DNA of 64,000 nt, taken from positions 1-64,000 of the forward strand of contig NZ_ATUR01000002.1 in NCBI RefSeq assembly GCF_000420305.1, read 5' to 3'. Each line of letters starts with the position of its first letter. Position 1 is the first letter of the stretch. The notes below the pieces were generated by a model. It made no database searches. It saw nothing but the letters and a program-made list of their open reading frames with translations, and had not been told where the DNA came from. Origin of the DNA: Novosphingopyxis baekryungensis DSM 16222. Its GTDB lineage: Bacteria > Pseudomonadota > Alphaproteobacteria > Sphingomonadales > Sphingomonadaceae. This document shows positions 15,406 through 24,135 of the stretch, one piece after another. A program made the position numbers and the translations under genes.

Positions 15406-16409
15406 TTGGACAGCAATCCGATCAGTGTTTTTCCAAGGTCTTCGGCCTTCACCGGCTGCGAGGCATAGCCGCGCTCCATGGTAAAACCGCCGTCGCTGCT
15501 TGGCAGCAGGCAGTGGCCGCGCACCCCGGCAATGGCGTTGGCCGCGCCTTTGCCGTCTTCATTATCGGACAGCAGGAGCAGACCGACCACATCCACCGTG
15601 GCGGCCTTGGCCGAGGATGCAAACAGCAGCGAGATCGAGGGGCGTTCGCCCGCCACGGGATCGCGCGGCAACAGCTTCAGTTTGCCGTCCGGCCACGCCG
15701 TCACCACGAGATGCGCCTCGCCCTGCGGGGCGAAATAGATCGTGCCCTTTTCGATCGCCATGTCGTCTTCGGCCACGACCACGCGCGGCGCGACCTGTGC
15801 GTCCATCTTTTCCGCCATGCCCTTGACCACGCCGGGTTCCAGATGCTGCACCACGATCATCGGCGGACAATCGGCCGGCAGCTGCCCGAACAGGCTGAAC
15901 ATGGACGATGTGCAGGAAGCGTCCGCGCCGATCACGGTCAGACGGCCGTTCCAGTCGATCGCGGCGCCGCCGCCCGAAGGGCCAGCCTCGCCGCCCGGTA
16001 CGGGCATGCGGGCATTCTTTGCGGTCGCGATCGTCTTGCCCAGCTTGCCGATGATCGCATCCAGCTCCGCCGGGGCTGCCACCTTGGGTTTGGGAAGACA
16101 ATCGACGGCACCAAGCCGCAGAGCCTCCACGGAATCGGCTGCGCCGTCGGTGGTCCGGGTGGAGAACATGATCACCGGCATGGGATCATTTTCCATGATC
16201 TCGGCCAGATATTCGATCCCGCTCATGCCGGGCATTTCGATATCGAGCGTCATCACATGAGGACGGTGTGTTTTCACCATCTCGCGCGCCTCGGCTGCGC
16301 CATTGGCCAGCCCCACTACCTCCACATCCTTGACGCGCTCCAGCGCACCGCAAAGCAGCGCGCGCATCGTCATGGAATCGTCAACAACAAGAACCTTGGT
16401 CTTTGACAT
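15402..16409 (-). CDS. CheB-like response regulator with degenerate methylesterase domain
   Basis: The protein has 335 residues. The receiver domain (1-120) is intact: VLVVDDS, phospho-acceptor D56 in TLDIEMPG, and K107 in LPKPKV. A linker leads to a CheB-type esterase domain whose catalytic His is kept (VVQH, H189) and whose Asp seems kept (D285). The nucleophile motif GASTGG is replaced by GADASC (161-166), so the serine position is Asp163. It is probably not an active receptor methylesterase. It lies 3 bases after cheW. A canonical cheB is at 17818-18837 in the same operon. Confidence 0.9.
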   Translation of the reverse strand: MSKTKVLVVDDSMTMRALLCGALERVKDVEVVGLANGAAEAREMVKTHRPHVMTLDIEMPGMSGIEYLAEIMENDPMPVIMFSTRTTDGAADSVEALRLGAVDCLPKPKVAAPAELDAIIGKLGKTIATAKNARMPVPGGEAGPSGGGAAIDWNGRLTVIGADASCTSSMFSLFGQLPADCPPMIVVQHLEPGVVKGMAEKMDAQVAPRVVVAEDDMAIEKGTIYFAPQGEAHLVVTAWPDGKLKLLPRDPVAGERPSISLLFASSAKAATVDVVGLLLLSDNEDGKGAANAIAGVRGHCLLPSSDGGFTMERGYASQPVKAEDLGKTLIGLLSK

Positions 16410-16412
16410 GTC

Positions 16413-16862
16413 TTACTCCTGCGCGAGTGCCGCAACCGATGGCACGCCATCCACCAGCCGCTCTAGTGAGAGAACGAGGATGAGCCGTTCGTCGATCGTG
16501 GCCAGGCCATCCAGGAAATTGGAGGCCACGGAATCGCCCATGTCCGGCAGGGGCTGCATGGCATCGGGACTGACCGTCACGATGTCGTTCACGGCATCGA
16601 CGATGATGCCCTGCATCTGTTCGCCGATCTGGACCACGATGATCACGTGCCGCGCCGTGGGATCGGTCTCACCCCAGCCGAGGCGATGGCGCAGATCCAG
16701 GATCGGCAGCACGGATCCGCGCAAATTGACCACACCGCGCACATAGTCCGGTACGTTCGGCAGCGGCGTGGCCGGTGCCCAGGCCCGGATTTCGCGGATT
16801 GCCATGATGTCGATTCCCAGCACCTGATCGCTCAGCTGGAATGTGATAAGTTGACGGCCCAT
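16413..16862 (-). CDS. cheW: Chemotaxis coupling protein CheW
   Basis: The protein has 149 residues and is a single CheW domain: LITFQLSDQVLGIDIMAIREI, then VRGVVNLRGSVLPILDLRHRLG, and IIVDAVNDIVTV. CheW scaffolds the receptor-CheA array. It follows cheY by 17 bases in the che operon and precedes the degenerate cheB-like gene. The length is typical. Confidence 0.95.
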   Translation of the reverse strand: MGRQLITFQLSDQVLGIDIMAIREIRAWAPATPLPNVPDYVRGVVNLRGSVLPILDLRHRLGWGETDPTARHVIIVVQIGEQMQGIIVDAVNDIVTVSPDAMQPLPDMGDSVASNFLDGLATIDERLILVLSLERLVDGVPSVAALAQE

Positions 16863-16879
16863 CTGTTTATCCCTTCAAA

Positions 16880-17242
16880 TCAATGCAGAACGCGGCGAAT
16901 GGCCGTGGCCAGCTTTTCCGGATCGAACGGCTTGGTGATCCAGCCGGTCGCTCCGGCGGCGCGCGCGCGCTGCTTCTTCTCGTCCGAACTTTCCGTGGTG
17001 AGCACCAGAATGGGCAGCGTCCGCTCCCCTTCGCCGCGCACACGTTCGATCAGGCCAAACCCGTCGAGGCGAGGCATGTTGATATCCGTGATCATCAGAT
17101 CGGGCTTACCATGGGACAGGACTTCCAATGCATCGATGCCGTCCTCGGCTTCGGACACCTCATAGCCGAGGTCGCACAGCGCTGCCCGAAGCAGCATCCG
17201 CATGCTCGGCGAGTCATCGACGGTAAGAATGGATTTGGACAT
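16880..17242 (-). CDS. cheY: Chemotaxis response regulator CheY
   Basis: The protein has 120 residues, a lone receiver domain. It has the acidic pair D9-D10, phospho-acceptor D53 (MITDINMP), T82 and K104 (ITKPF). Phosphorylated by CheA, it would bind the flagellar switch. No DNA-binding output domain is present. It sits between cheD and cheW. No flagellar genes are in the window. Confidence 0.94.
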   Translation of the reverse strand: MSKSILTVDDSPSMRMLLRAALCDLGYEVSEAEDGIDALEVLSHGKPDLMITDINMPRLDGFGLIERVRGEGERTLPILVLTTESSDEKKQRARAAGATGWITKPFDPEKLATAIRRVLH

Positions 17243-17263
17243 TTCAGGCTCCTTGCCGAGAAT

Positions 17264-17821
17264 TCAAAATAGTTCGACGTCGCCGGTGGATACGGGCGGC
17301 ATGATGGGGGTGGATTTCTTAACTGGCGGCGCCATGGCGGCGGTGTTCTGCACCGACCGGCAGCGCGCCAGACCAAGCGCTGCACGAAACTGGACGCGGC
17401 GTGCGCAATTATCGCCGACATCTTCGCCGACCAGAGGAATGCCCTCCGCCCGCAGGAATTGCCGCGCAAAGGCTATATTCTCGCCGCCGATATCGCGGAA
17501 GCTGCTGCGCATCGTGGCACCGCCATAGATCCGCGCCTTCATCCGTTTGCGCATCGCCCCTTGCGCCATCATGTTGTTGATCAGCAACTCCATCGCATAC
17601 ACGCCGTAGCGTTGCAGCGACGCGCTATCGGTCGCGGTGCCGCTGGCGAGGAGATAGTGGTTGATGCCGCCCACCTTGGCGACCGGATCGAACAGGCAAG
17701 CGGCCACGCAGCTGCCCAGCACGGTAACCAGCACGACTTCGGGATCGCTCGAAACGCGCGTCTCCCCCTGGGCCACGGTGACATTGCGAAAACCAGCGCT
17801 GGGTTTGGCCATCATGTTCAT
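17264..17821 (-). CDS. cheD: Receptor deamidase CheD
   Basis: The protein has 185 residues from ATG 17821, which overlaps the cheB stop (ATGA). The thiol active site is VTVLGSCVAACLFD (Cys38) with His55 in GGINHYLLA, the catalytic pair of CheD. The C-terminal NCARRVQFRAALGLARCRSV is the usual family end, extended by about 20 residues rich in Pro and Lys. CheD deamidates glutamines on chemoreceptors and in some species interacts with CheC/CheY. No cheC is present in the window. Confidence 0.93.
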   Translation of the reverse strand: MNMMAKPSAGFRNVTVAQGETRVSSDPEVVLVTVLGSCVAACLFDPVAKVGGINHYLLASGTATDSASLQRYGVYAMELLINNMMAQGAMRKRMKARIYGGATMRSSFRDIGGENIAFARQFLRAEGIPLVGEDVGDNCARRVQFRAALGLARCRSVQNTAAMAPPVKKSTPIMPPVSTGDVELF

Positions 17822-18837
17822 GCTGCACACGCCTTCATGATTTCTCCTCCCATTCGGGACAACGGAATTTCCTTTTCGACGCCGCCCAGCTTGTAGGCTT
17901 GCGCCGACATGCCATAGACGACGCAACTGGCCTTATCCTGGCCGAGCGTCTTGGCACCTGCGTCACGCATGGCTTTCAGGCCAAGTGCACCATCGCTGCC
18001 CATGCCGGTCATGATGGCACCCACGGCGGCGCTTCCGGCCACACGCGCCACCGAATGGAACAATTGATCGACCGAGGGGCAGTGGCCGCTGACGCGATTT
18101 CCAGAGGCTACCCGGCAATATAATTTGCCAGGTACGCCGCCGAGCTCGAGGTGGGTCGGGCCTCCCGGTGCCAGATAGACCGTGCCCTGTTGCAGCGGCG
18201 CGCCGGGACGTGCCTCGACCACCTTGGGCTTGGAATGCCTATCGAGCCGGGCGGCAAAGCTGGATGTGAACGCGTCGAGCATATGCTGCACGACGAGGGT
18301 GGGCGGGCAATTTTCCGGAAAGGTGCTGAGCAGGTGCAAAAGCGCCTCGACCCCGCCGGTGGATGCGCCGATGGCGATAATCGCATCGGCGCGGGGTTTG
18401 ACGGCCAGCACATGTGCCGCCGCCTTGGGCAGGGCAGCATGGGCCGAGCGCTTGCCATGCTTGGCCGCCGCTTTCACGGTGGTTGCCAGCGTGGCGCTTT
18501 CCGGGCTGGAAAGAATGGATTTGTTCACGCATTCGAACGCGCCCAGCGCCAGCGCATTCACGCTGGCTGTGGCTCCGGCGGCCGTCAGCGTGGACAGCAT
18601 GACGACCGGCATCGGGCGCAAACGCATCAGGCGTTCCAGAAAGTCGAGCCCGTCGATCCCCGGCATTTCCACATCAAGGGTAACCACATCGGGATTGAGC
18701 GATTTGATCAGCTCCCGCGCGGCATAGGCATCCGCAGCGGTGCCCACCACTTCGATATCCGGATCCTTTTTCAGCAGGTTGGACACCGCAGCGCGCATCG
18801 CCAGCGAATCGTCCACGATCAGGACGCGCACGGTCAT
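17818..18837 (-). CDS. cheB: Protein-glutamate methylesterase CheB (canonical)
   Basis: The protein has 339 residues from ATG 18837 (ATGA overlap with the cheR stop). The receiver domain has D55 in TLDVEMPG. The esterase domain keeps the full triad: Ser159 in IGASTGG, His185 in VVQH and Asp282 in TGMGSDG. It demethylates receptors and so resets adaptation. It serves as the built-in comparison for the altered paralogue at 15402-16409. Confidence 0.95.
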   Translation of the reverse strand: MTVRVLIVDDSLAMRAAVSNLLKKDPDIEVVGTAADAYAARELIKSLNPDVVTLDVEMPGIDGLDFLERLMRLRPMPVVMLSTLTAAGATASVNALALGAFECVNKSILSSPESATLATTVKAAAKHGKRSAHAALPKAAAHVLAVKPRADAIIAIGASTGGVEALLHLLSTFPENCPPTLVVQHMLDAFTSSFAARLDRHSKPKVVEARPGAPLQQGTVYLAPGGPTHLELGGVPGKLYCRVASGNRVSGHCPSVDQLFHSVARVAGSAAVGAIMTGMGSDGALGLKAMRDAGAKTLGQDKASCVVYGMSAQAYKLGGVEKEIPLSRMGGEIMKACAA

Positions 18838-19700
18838 GCCGCGATCTTCCGAAAGGCGGTGCGGCCGATCATTTCGAAGCGCTTGGCCACCGGGCCTTCC
18901 AGCCGTTCGGAATGGCCGATATACATCATACCGCCCGTCACCAGCTGGTCGGCTAGGCGGGATTGCAGACGCTCTTTGCTGGGGCCATCGAAATAGATCA
19001 TCACATTGCGGCAGCAGATGGCATCGAACTGCCCACGCATCGGCCAGTCGTTGAGCAAATTGAGCGGCAGGAACGAAATGGCGGCGCGCAAGGCTGGGTC
19101 GACGACCAGGCTCTGTTCGTCCTTCCGGGTCCATGTACGGCGCAGCTCGTGCGGCACGGTCTCCATGGTTTGCGCCGGATAGATGCCGGTGCGTGCCGTG
19201 GCCAGCACGGTTGGCGAGAGATCTGTGGCCAGCATTTTGAAGTTTTGCTTCAACAAGCGTGCTGCTTCATCACGCTTGCTGCCGAGCGCGGACATCAACC
19301 AGGTATAGGGCTCTTCACCGCTCGAGCATGCGGCGGACCACAGGCGCACCTTGCCGCCCTTGGTCAGGCGCTGGGCCAGACCCGGCCAGACTTCTGCCGT
19401 GAAATGATCGAAATGATGGCTTTCGCGAAAGAAACTGGTGTGATTGGTGGTGAGCGCATCGATCGCGCGTTCGCGTTCCGCTGCGTCCTGATCGATCAGC
19501 TTGAGATATTCCGCCACCGATTTCAGGCCGCGCTCGCGCACGCGCGGGGCCAGACGGCCATAGACCATCTGCGTCTTGCTGTCCGGCAGCAGAATGCCGG
19601 CGGTCGAATAAGCGATTTTCGCGATGATACGGTGATCGTCCATCGTGAAATCGAACTCGCGCCTGCCGGGCGGCATCTGCATGGCGGTGGCAGCGCTCAC
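18834..19700 (-). CDS. cheR: Chemoreceptor methyltransferase CheR
   Basis: The protein has 288 residues. The N-terminal helical domain contains RLAPRVRERGLKSVAEYL, and the SAM-binding domain has TSFFRE, LWSAACSSGEEPYTW, MLATDLSPTVLATARTGIY and CRNVMIYFD, all CheR hallmarks. It methylates receptor glutamates. The transducer encoded upstream ends in a CheR-tether-like pentapeptide. It overlaps both cheA (19697) and cheB (18837) by 4 bases. Confidence 0.95.
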   Translation of the reverse strand: MSAATAMQMPPGRREFDFTMDDHRIIAKIAYSTAGILLPDSKTQMVYGRLAPRVRERGLKSVAEYLKLIDQDAAERERAIDALTTNHTSFFRESHHFDHFTAEVWPGLAQRLTKGGKVRLWSAACSSGEEPYTWLMSALGSKRDEAARLLKQNFKMLATDLSPTVLATARTGIYPAQTMETVPHELRRTWTRKDEQSLVVDPALRAAISFLPLNLLNDWPMRGQFDAICCRNVMIYFDGPSKERLQSRLADQLVTGGMMYIGHSERLEGPVAKRFEMIGRTAFRKIAA

Positions 19701-21880
19701 GCGGCCATCTCCAGCGTCTGCGCGGGCGCTGCGCCGGCAAAACGGCGCGCGGTCAACATGTCGACGTCAAGGATCAGGGCTACCTGCCCGTCGCCCAGGA
19801 TGGTGGCACCCGCAAGCCCGTTGATGGCGCGGTAATTCGCCTCCAGGCTCTTGACCACCACCTGTCTCTGGTCCTCGATGGAATCGACCATCAACGCGGC
19901 CAGTCCATGGTCTCCATCGACCACGATCAGCACCGCCTCACGCGGGTTGGTTTCCGCATTATCGATATTCAGCTGACTGGCGATCCGGTGCAAGGGGACA
20001 TAGGAGCCGCGCACGTCCAGCATGGCCGCGCCATCGCCCAGTTCGCTCACATTATGCTCGTTCGGTCGCAGGCTTTCCACGATATGGCTGAGCGGAATGA
20101 CATAGGTCTGTTTGCCCACGGTCACGATCATGCCGTCCAGAACGGCCAGCGTCAGCGGCAGGCTGAGCGAAAAGCTCGATCCGACTCCCTCGCGGGACTG
20201 AATGCCGATACGGCCGCCCAAGGCCTGAATATTGCGTCGCACCACGTCCATGCCGACCCCGCGACCGGACACGCTCGACACCTGCTCCGCCGTGGAGAAG
20301 CCAGGTGCAAAAATCAGATTGTCGATCTCTTCATCGCTCATTGCCGCATCGGGCTGAATGATGCCGCGCTCGACGGCCCGTTCCCGGACGCGCTTGCGGT
20401 TGATGCCGCCGCCATCGTCCGACACCGTGATGACGATGCGGCCGGAATGGTGCGCGGCGGACAGTTTGACGACGCCCTCTTCAGGCTTGCCGGCGGCCAC
20501 CCGTCGTTCCGTGCTTTCCAACCCGTGATCGACGGCGTTGCGGATAAGATGGGTCAGCGGTTCGCCGATGCGCTCGACGACCGTTTTGTCGACTTCGGTC
20601 ATCTCGCCCTCGACCTCCAGGCGCACACGCTTGCCGGTTTCGCCTTCAAGCTCGCGGATGATGCGCGGCACGCGGCTGAACACGGTGTTCATCGGCTGGG
20701 CGCGGATCGCCATAGTGGATTCCTGCAGATCGCGCGTCAGCAGATCGAGGTCGCCAAGCTCCGGAATGCCGGCCAGATCATGGTCGGAAAGCTGCTGCGC
20801 CAGCATGGCCTGGGTAATGACCAACTCGCCGACCAGATTGACCAGCTTGTCCAGCTTGTCGAGATCGACCCGAATGGTCTGGTTGGCGGCCACCAACTTA
20901 GTGGGCTTGGCCGGCGCGCTTTTGGCCGGCTCGCTTTTCGGCGGTGTCGGCGCAGTTGGGGCGCTGTCGATCTCGGCTTCCGGTGCGGAAGCGGGCTGGC
21001 TGGCGCTTGGCTGCGGCTTGTCGTCTGACTCTTGCGCTGCCGGGTGCGATTCCGCGGTCGGCAGGTCTTCTTCCTGCGCTGACGGCGCATCTGCGCCACG
21101 CGTCAGTTCCAGCGTATAGCCATCGGTGAATTCGAAGACCGAGCGAATATCGTCTTCCTCAACGGATTCCGGTACGCTGATCGTCCACGTCAGATAGCTG
21201 CATTCCGCATCGAGAGAGGCCAGTGGCGGCAGATCGTCGAGATCGACTTGCTGCGTCGTTGCGCCGAGACGCGCCAGTTCGCGCAGCAGAAGAAGCGGTT
21301 CCGATCCATTGTCGAAGGCATTGCGGGCCGGGCGCACGCGCAGATTCCAGTCGGCCGGTGCCGTTTCGGCCACAGGCTCGGGCGCTTCGGCAGGACCGCC
21401 CAGCATGGCCATCAGGTCGTCAAACCCGTCATCCCCTGCTGGCGCTGCTTGTGCTTCGGGCACAGCGATGTCGGCCGGTTCGGCGGCGTCTGCGGCATTC
21501 TGGTCCACAACCGCAGCCTGCTTCAGCCGTTCGAGCATGTCGACATCGGCCGGGGCCTCTTCCGTGTCCCGCGCCGCTGCCACATGGTCGGCAAGCATGT
21601 CGAACGCTGCCAAAATGGTGTCCAGCAATGGCTGGTCCAGAGTCAGCGTCTCGTTGCGCACCAGATCGAGCAGCGTTTCATATTCATGCGTATAGGCTTG
21701 CAGGCGTTCGTGGCCGAATGCGCCCGCGCCGCCCTTGATCGAATGAACGCAGCGGAAGATGGTGTTGATAGTCTCCGGGTCGTGGCTTTCGTCACGGATG
21801 GTGGCGAACGCCTGCTCCATGCCGGCCAGGCCTTCTTCGCATTCCTGAAAGAAAAGGATTTGAATTTCATCTGTATTCAC
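19697..21880 (-). CDS. cheA: Chemotaxis histidine kinase CheA
   Basis: The protein has 727 residues. The Hpt domain has phospho-accepting His46 in CVHSIKGGAGAFG. A response-regulator-binding region and a long Pro/Ala/Lys-rich linker (about 270-325) follow. The dimerisation/H-box region is LVNLVGELVITQAML, and the ATPase is LTHLIRNAVDHGLE, DDGGGINRKRVRERA, FAPGFSTAEQVSSVSGRGVGMDVVR. The CheW-like regulatory domain contains VIPLSHIVESL. It phosphorylates CheY and the CheB proteins. It follows the STAS gene by 15 bases. Confidence 0.95.
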   Translation of the reverse strand: MNTDEIQILFFQECEEGLAGMEQAFATIRDESHDPETINTIFRCVHSIKGGAGAFGHERLQAYTHEYETLLDLVRNETLTLDQPLLDTILAAFDMLADHVAAARDTEEAPADVDMLERLKQAAVVDQNAADAAEPADIAVPEAQAAPAGDDGFDDLMAMLGGPAEAPEPVAETAPADWNLRVRPARNAFDNGSEPLLLLRELARLGATTQQVDLDDLPPLASLDAECSYLTWTISVPESVEEDDIRSVFEFTDGYTLELTRGADAPSAQEEDLPTAESHPAAQESDDKPQPSASQPASAPEAEIDSAPTAPTPPKSEPAKSAPAKPTKLVAANQTIRVDLDKLDKLVNLVGELVITQAMLAQQLSDHDLAGIPELGDLDLLTRDLQESTMAIRAQPMNTVFSRVPRIIRELEGETGKRVRLEVEGEMTEVDKTVVERIGEPLTHLIRNAVDHGLESTERRVAAGKPEEGVVKLSAAHHSGRIVITVSDDGGGINRKRVRERAVERGIIQPDAAMSDEEIDNLIFAPGFSTAEQVSSVSGRGVGMDVVRRNIQALGGRIGIQSREGVGSSFSLSLPLTLAVLDGMIVTVGKQTYVIPLSHIVESLRPNEHNVSELGDGAAMLDVRGSYVPLHRIASQLNIDNAETNPREAVLIVVDGDHGLAALMVDSIEDQRQVVVKSLEANYRAINGLAGATILGDGQVALILDVDMLTARRFAGAAPAQTLEMAA

Positions 21881-21895
21881 GGTCCGTATCCTTTT

Positions 21896-22162
21896 CTATG
21901 CGGGCTGCAGCAGCAGATCGAGACCGGCAAGTTGCGCCATGCCGGTCAGGGCATCGCTGGGATCCTCGATACGGAAAACCAGCTTTGCCTCTTTGGCGGC
22001 CTGTTGCGCAGAGACGAGAACCTGAAGACATGCCTGCCCAACCTGCTCGACATCCCCGCCATTGAGCAGCACGGATTCACCGCGATCGATGGTGTTTTTG
22101 AGGTTCGTTCGCAGCGTGCCAGCGGCAAGCGTGTCGAGAGAGGCTGGTAAGATAATAGGCAT
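21896..22162 (-). CDS. STAS-domain protein in the che operon
   Basis: The 88 residues match a small STAS domain (MlaB/SpoIIAA-like): MPIILPASLDTLAAGTLRTNLKN then GESVLLNGGDVEQVGQACLQVLVSAQQAAKE. The Ser phosphorylation site of true anti-anti-sigma factors is not obvious at the usual DSSG position, where GGDVEQVG stands. Such STAS genes are found in some che operons and may form a small interaction module with CheA or the transducer. It lies between mcp and cheA. Confidence 0.75.
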   Translation of the reverse strand: MPIILPASLDTLAAGTLRTNLKNTIDRGESVLLNGGDVEQVGQACLQVLVSAQQAAKEAKLVFRIEDPSDALTGMAQLAGLDLLLQPA

Positions 22163-22204
22163 GAAATACAGGTCCTGTAGTGCCGAAAACGAAGGGTCAG
22201 TGGA

Positions 22205-23626
22205 TCAGAATTCCGACCAGTCATCGTCGGCCAGCGCCGCATTGCCGACGCTGCGCGCAGCGGGCGCGGGCCGGGAAAGCTGACGGGCGGCATTGGCGGC
22301 GCGGGCCTGCAGCTGATGGACAGGGGGCGACTGCGCCGCACGTGATCCCCGTCCGCCGATGGTAAAGCGCGACACCTGCTGTGCCAGTGCATTGGCTTCT
22401 TCGGAAAGGCTGCGGGCGGCGGCGGTGGCCTGCTCAACCATGGCGGCGTTCTGCTGGGTCACGCCATCCATTTCGGAGACGGCGGTGTTGACCTGCTGCA
22501 GACCATTGGCTTGCTGTTCGGCAGAGTCCGCAATGGTGGCGAACATGGTGCTGAGTTCACCGACACCAGCGATGATGCGCTGCAACGACTTGCCCGTCTC
22601 ACTGACCAGCTCGACGCCAGCATCGACCTGCTGGGACGAGGCCATGATCTTCGATTTGACGTCCTTCGCAGCGTCGGCAGAACGCTGTGCCAGTGCGCGC
22701 ACTTCGGAGGCGACCACGGCAAATCCCTTGCCGGCGTCGCCAGCGCGTGCCGCTTCCACACCGGCGTTGAGCGCCAGCAAATTGGTCTGGAACGCGATCC
22801 CGTCGATGACCGAGATGATCTCGCTGATCTCGCTGGATGCCCGCTCGATCCCGTTCATCGCACTGACGGCGCGCTCGACGATCTTGCCCGATTCCTCGGC
22901 TTCGCTGCGGGTCTGGCCGACCAGCTTGTTGGCATTGCTGGCGCCTTCGGCAGCCTGGCGCACCGTAGAGGTGATCTCATCCATGGCGGCTGCGGTTTCT
23001 TCCAGGCTGGCTGCCTGCTGCTCCGTGCGCTGCGATAGATCATCGGATGCCTGGCGGATGTCGCCTGCGCCGTTATTGATGCCGGAGGCCGCATCCACCA
23101 CGGCGGACATGACTTCAGACACGGATTCCAGCGCTTCGTTATAGTTGAGGCGCAGTTGCTCGTAATCGCTCGGGAACGCCTGATCGATGCGGAAGGTCAG
23201 ATCGCTGGAGGCCAGTTTCTGCAGACCTTCGCCAAGCGCGCTGACAATCTGTTGCTGCGCTGCGGCGGCGGTGTTCACCTTCTCGCCATTGGCCCGGAAC
23301 ACGTCCATGGCGGTGGTCATCCGGCCCACGCAATCTTGATTTTCGGTGTGCATGATCGGGCTGGTCAGGTCACCAGCTGCAAGCCCTTCCATCCGTACGA
23401 CCGTATCCACATAAGGGTCGCAGATCAGTTTCTTGGACACCAGAACAACGATGCTATGCGCCACCAGGCCGGCAACGGCGACGGCAAGCATGGTGCTGGC
23501 TGTCAGGCCGTCCGTCATGGCCATCAGGGCGGCAATGACAATGACGGCCGAGATGCCGGCATGAATAAATAGAAGCGCGTTGAACTTTGTTCGGATAGGT
23601 GCGTTTTTCTGAAACCAGTTGATCAT
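22205..23626 (-). CDS. Methyl-accepting chemotaxis protein, minimal periplasmic part
   Basis: The protein has 473 residues from ATG 23626. Two membrane helices (about 17-37 and 44-63) are separated by only about six residues, so there is no periplasmic ligand domain. A HAMP-like region follows (64-180), then the signalling domain with the conserved hairpin tip [44 protein letters not shown] flexible Ala/Gln/Arg linker ends in DWSEF (469-473), resembling the CheR/CheB-tethering pentapeptide NWETF. It is the first gene of the che operon. Confidence 0.93.
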   Translation of the reverse strand: MINWFQKNAPIRTKFNALLFIHAGISAVIVIAALMAMTDGLTASTMLAVAVAGLVAHSIVVLVSKKLICDPYVDTVVRMEGLAAGDLTSPIMHTENQDCVGRMTTAMDVFRANGEKVNTAAAAQQQIVSALGEGLQKLASSDLTFRIDQAFPSDYEQLRLNYNEALESVSEVMSAVVDAASGINNGAGDIRQASDDLSQRTEQQAASLEETAAAMDEITSTVRQAAEGASNANKLVGQTRSEAEESGKIVERAVSAMNGIERASSEISEIISVIDGIAFQTNLLALNAGVEAARAGDAGKGFAVVASEVRALAQRSADAAKDVKSKIMASSQQVDAGVELVSETGKSLQRIIAGVGELSTMFATIADSAEQQANGLQQVNTAVSEMDGVTQQNAAMVEQATAAARSLSEEANALAQQVSRFTIGGRGSRAAQSPPVHQLQARAANAARQLSRPAPAARSVGNAALADDDWSEF

Positions 23627-24135
23627 TGCCTTAGCCTTTCGATCCAAATTTCGAAGAACCGTCCGGATGGAAGAGGGACAAGTTTTTCGGACAGAATGGC
23701 GCTTAGTGAAGAGTGGTTAAGCATCGGTTTATGCTACGGCTTCCTTCGCAAGGGATCGCCGATCGTGGGGCTGGGAAAAAGCCAAAAGGTCAAAGAGTTG
23801 CCCGCGATGATGCAGTGCACAATGCCGAGCATACCCTTTTGGGGTGATGCCCGGGAAGATGTCTTGGGCGCTCCTTGCGAATGAGTAATCCGAAGCCGCG
23901 GATCGCGGACCTAAGTTAGTCGAAACGGTTGAAATCAGCCGGTTGGCGGAAACGGCAGGTCATCTGATCGAGGCAGAGATCCAGCGCTCGGCGATCCGGA
24001 TTTTCCCCGATGCCGTCGTATAGATGTCGGCATGTAGCTGCTGATGGCAGGAACATGGCAATAGCCGAAAGACCCGTGATGGCCTGCGGGCACGCAATCG
24101 TTTTGTGGACCATAGGATCAGGCCGAATCGGCTGA
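23627..24135. other. Non-coding gap upstream of the che operon
   Basis: These 509 bases lie between the mcp start and the lacI stop, both minus strand, so they should hold the che promoter. Two short open frames (23696-23884 plus; 23916-24176 minus) show no family resemblance and are not called. A short direct repeat, ATCAGGCCGA, flanks the lacI stop (near 24116-24145) and forms a weak hairpin. No tRNA or strong terminator is visible. Confidence 0.5.

Noticed and set aside
23627-23800. A sigma-28 or CtrA site before the che operon
   Set aside because: Only partial half-sites (TAAA, TTAACC) could be found, without correct spacing.
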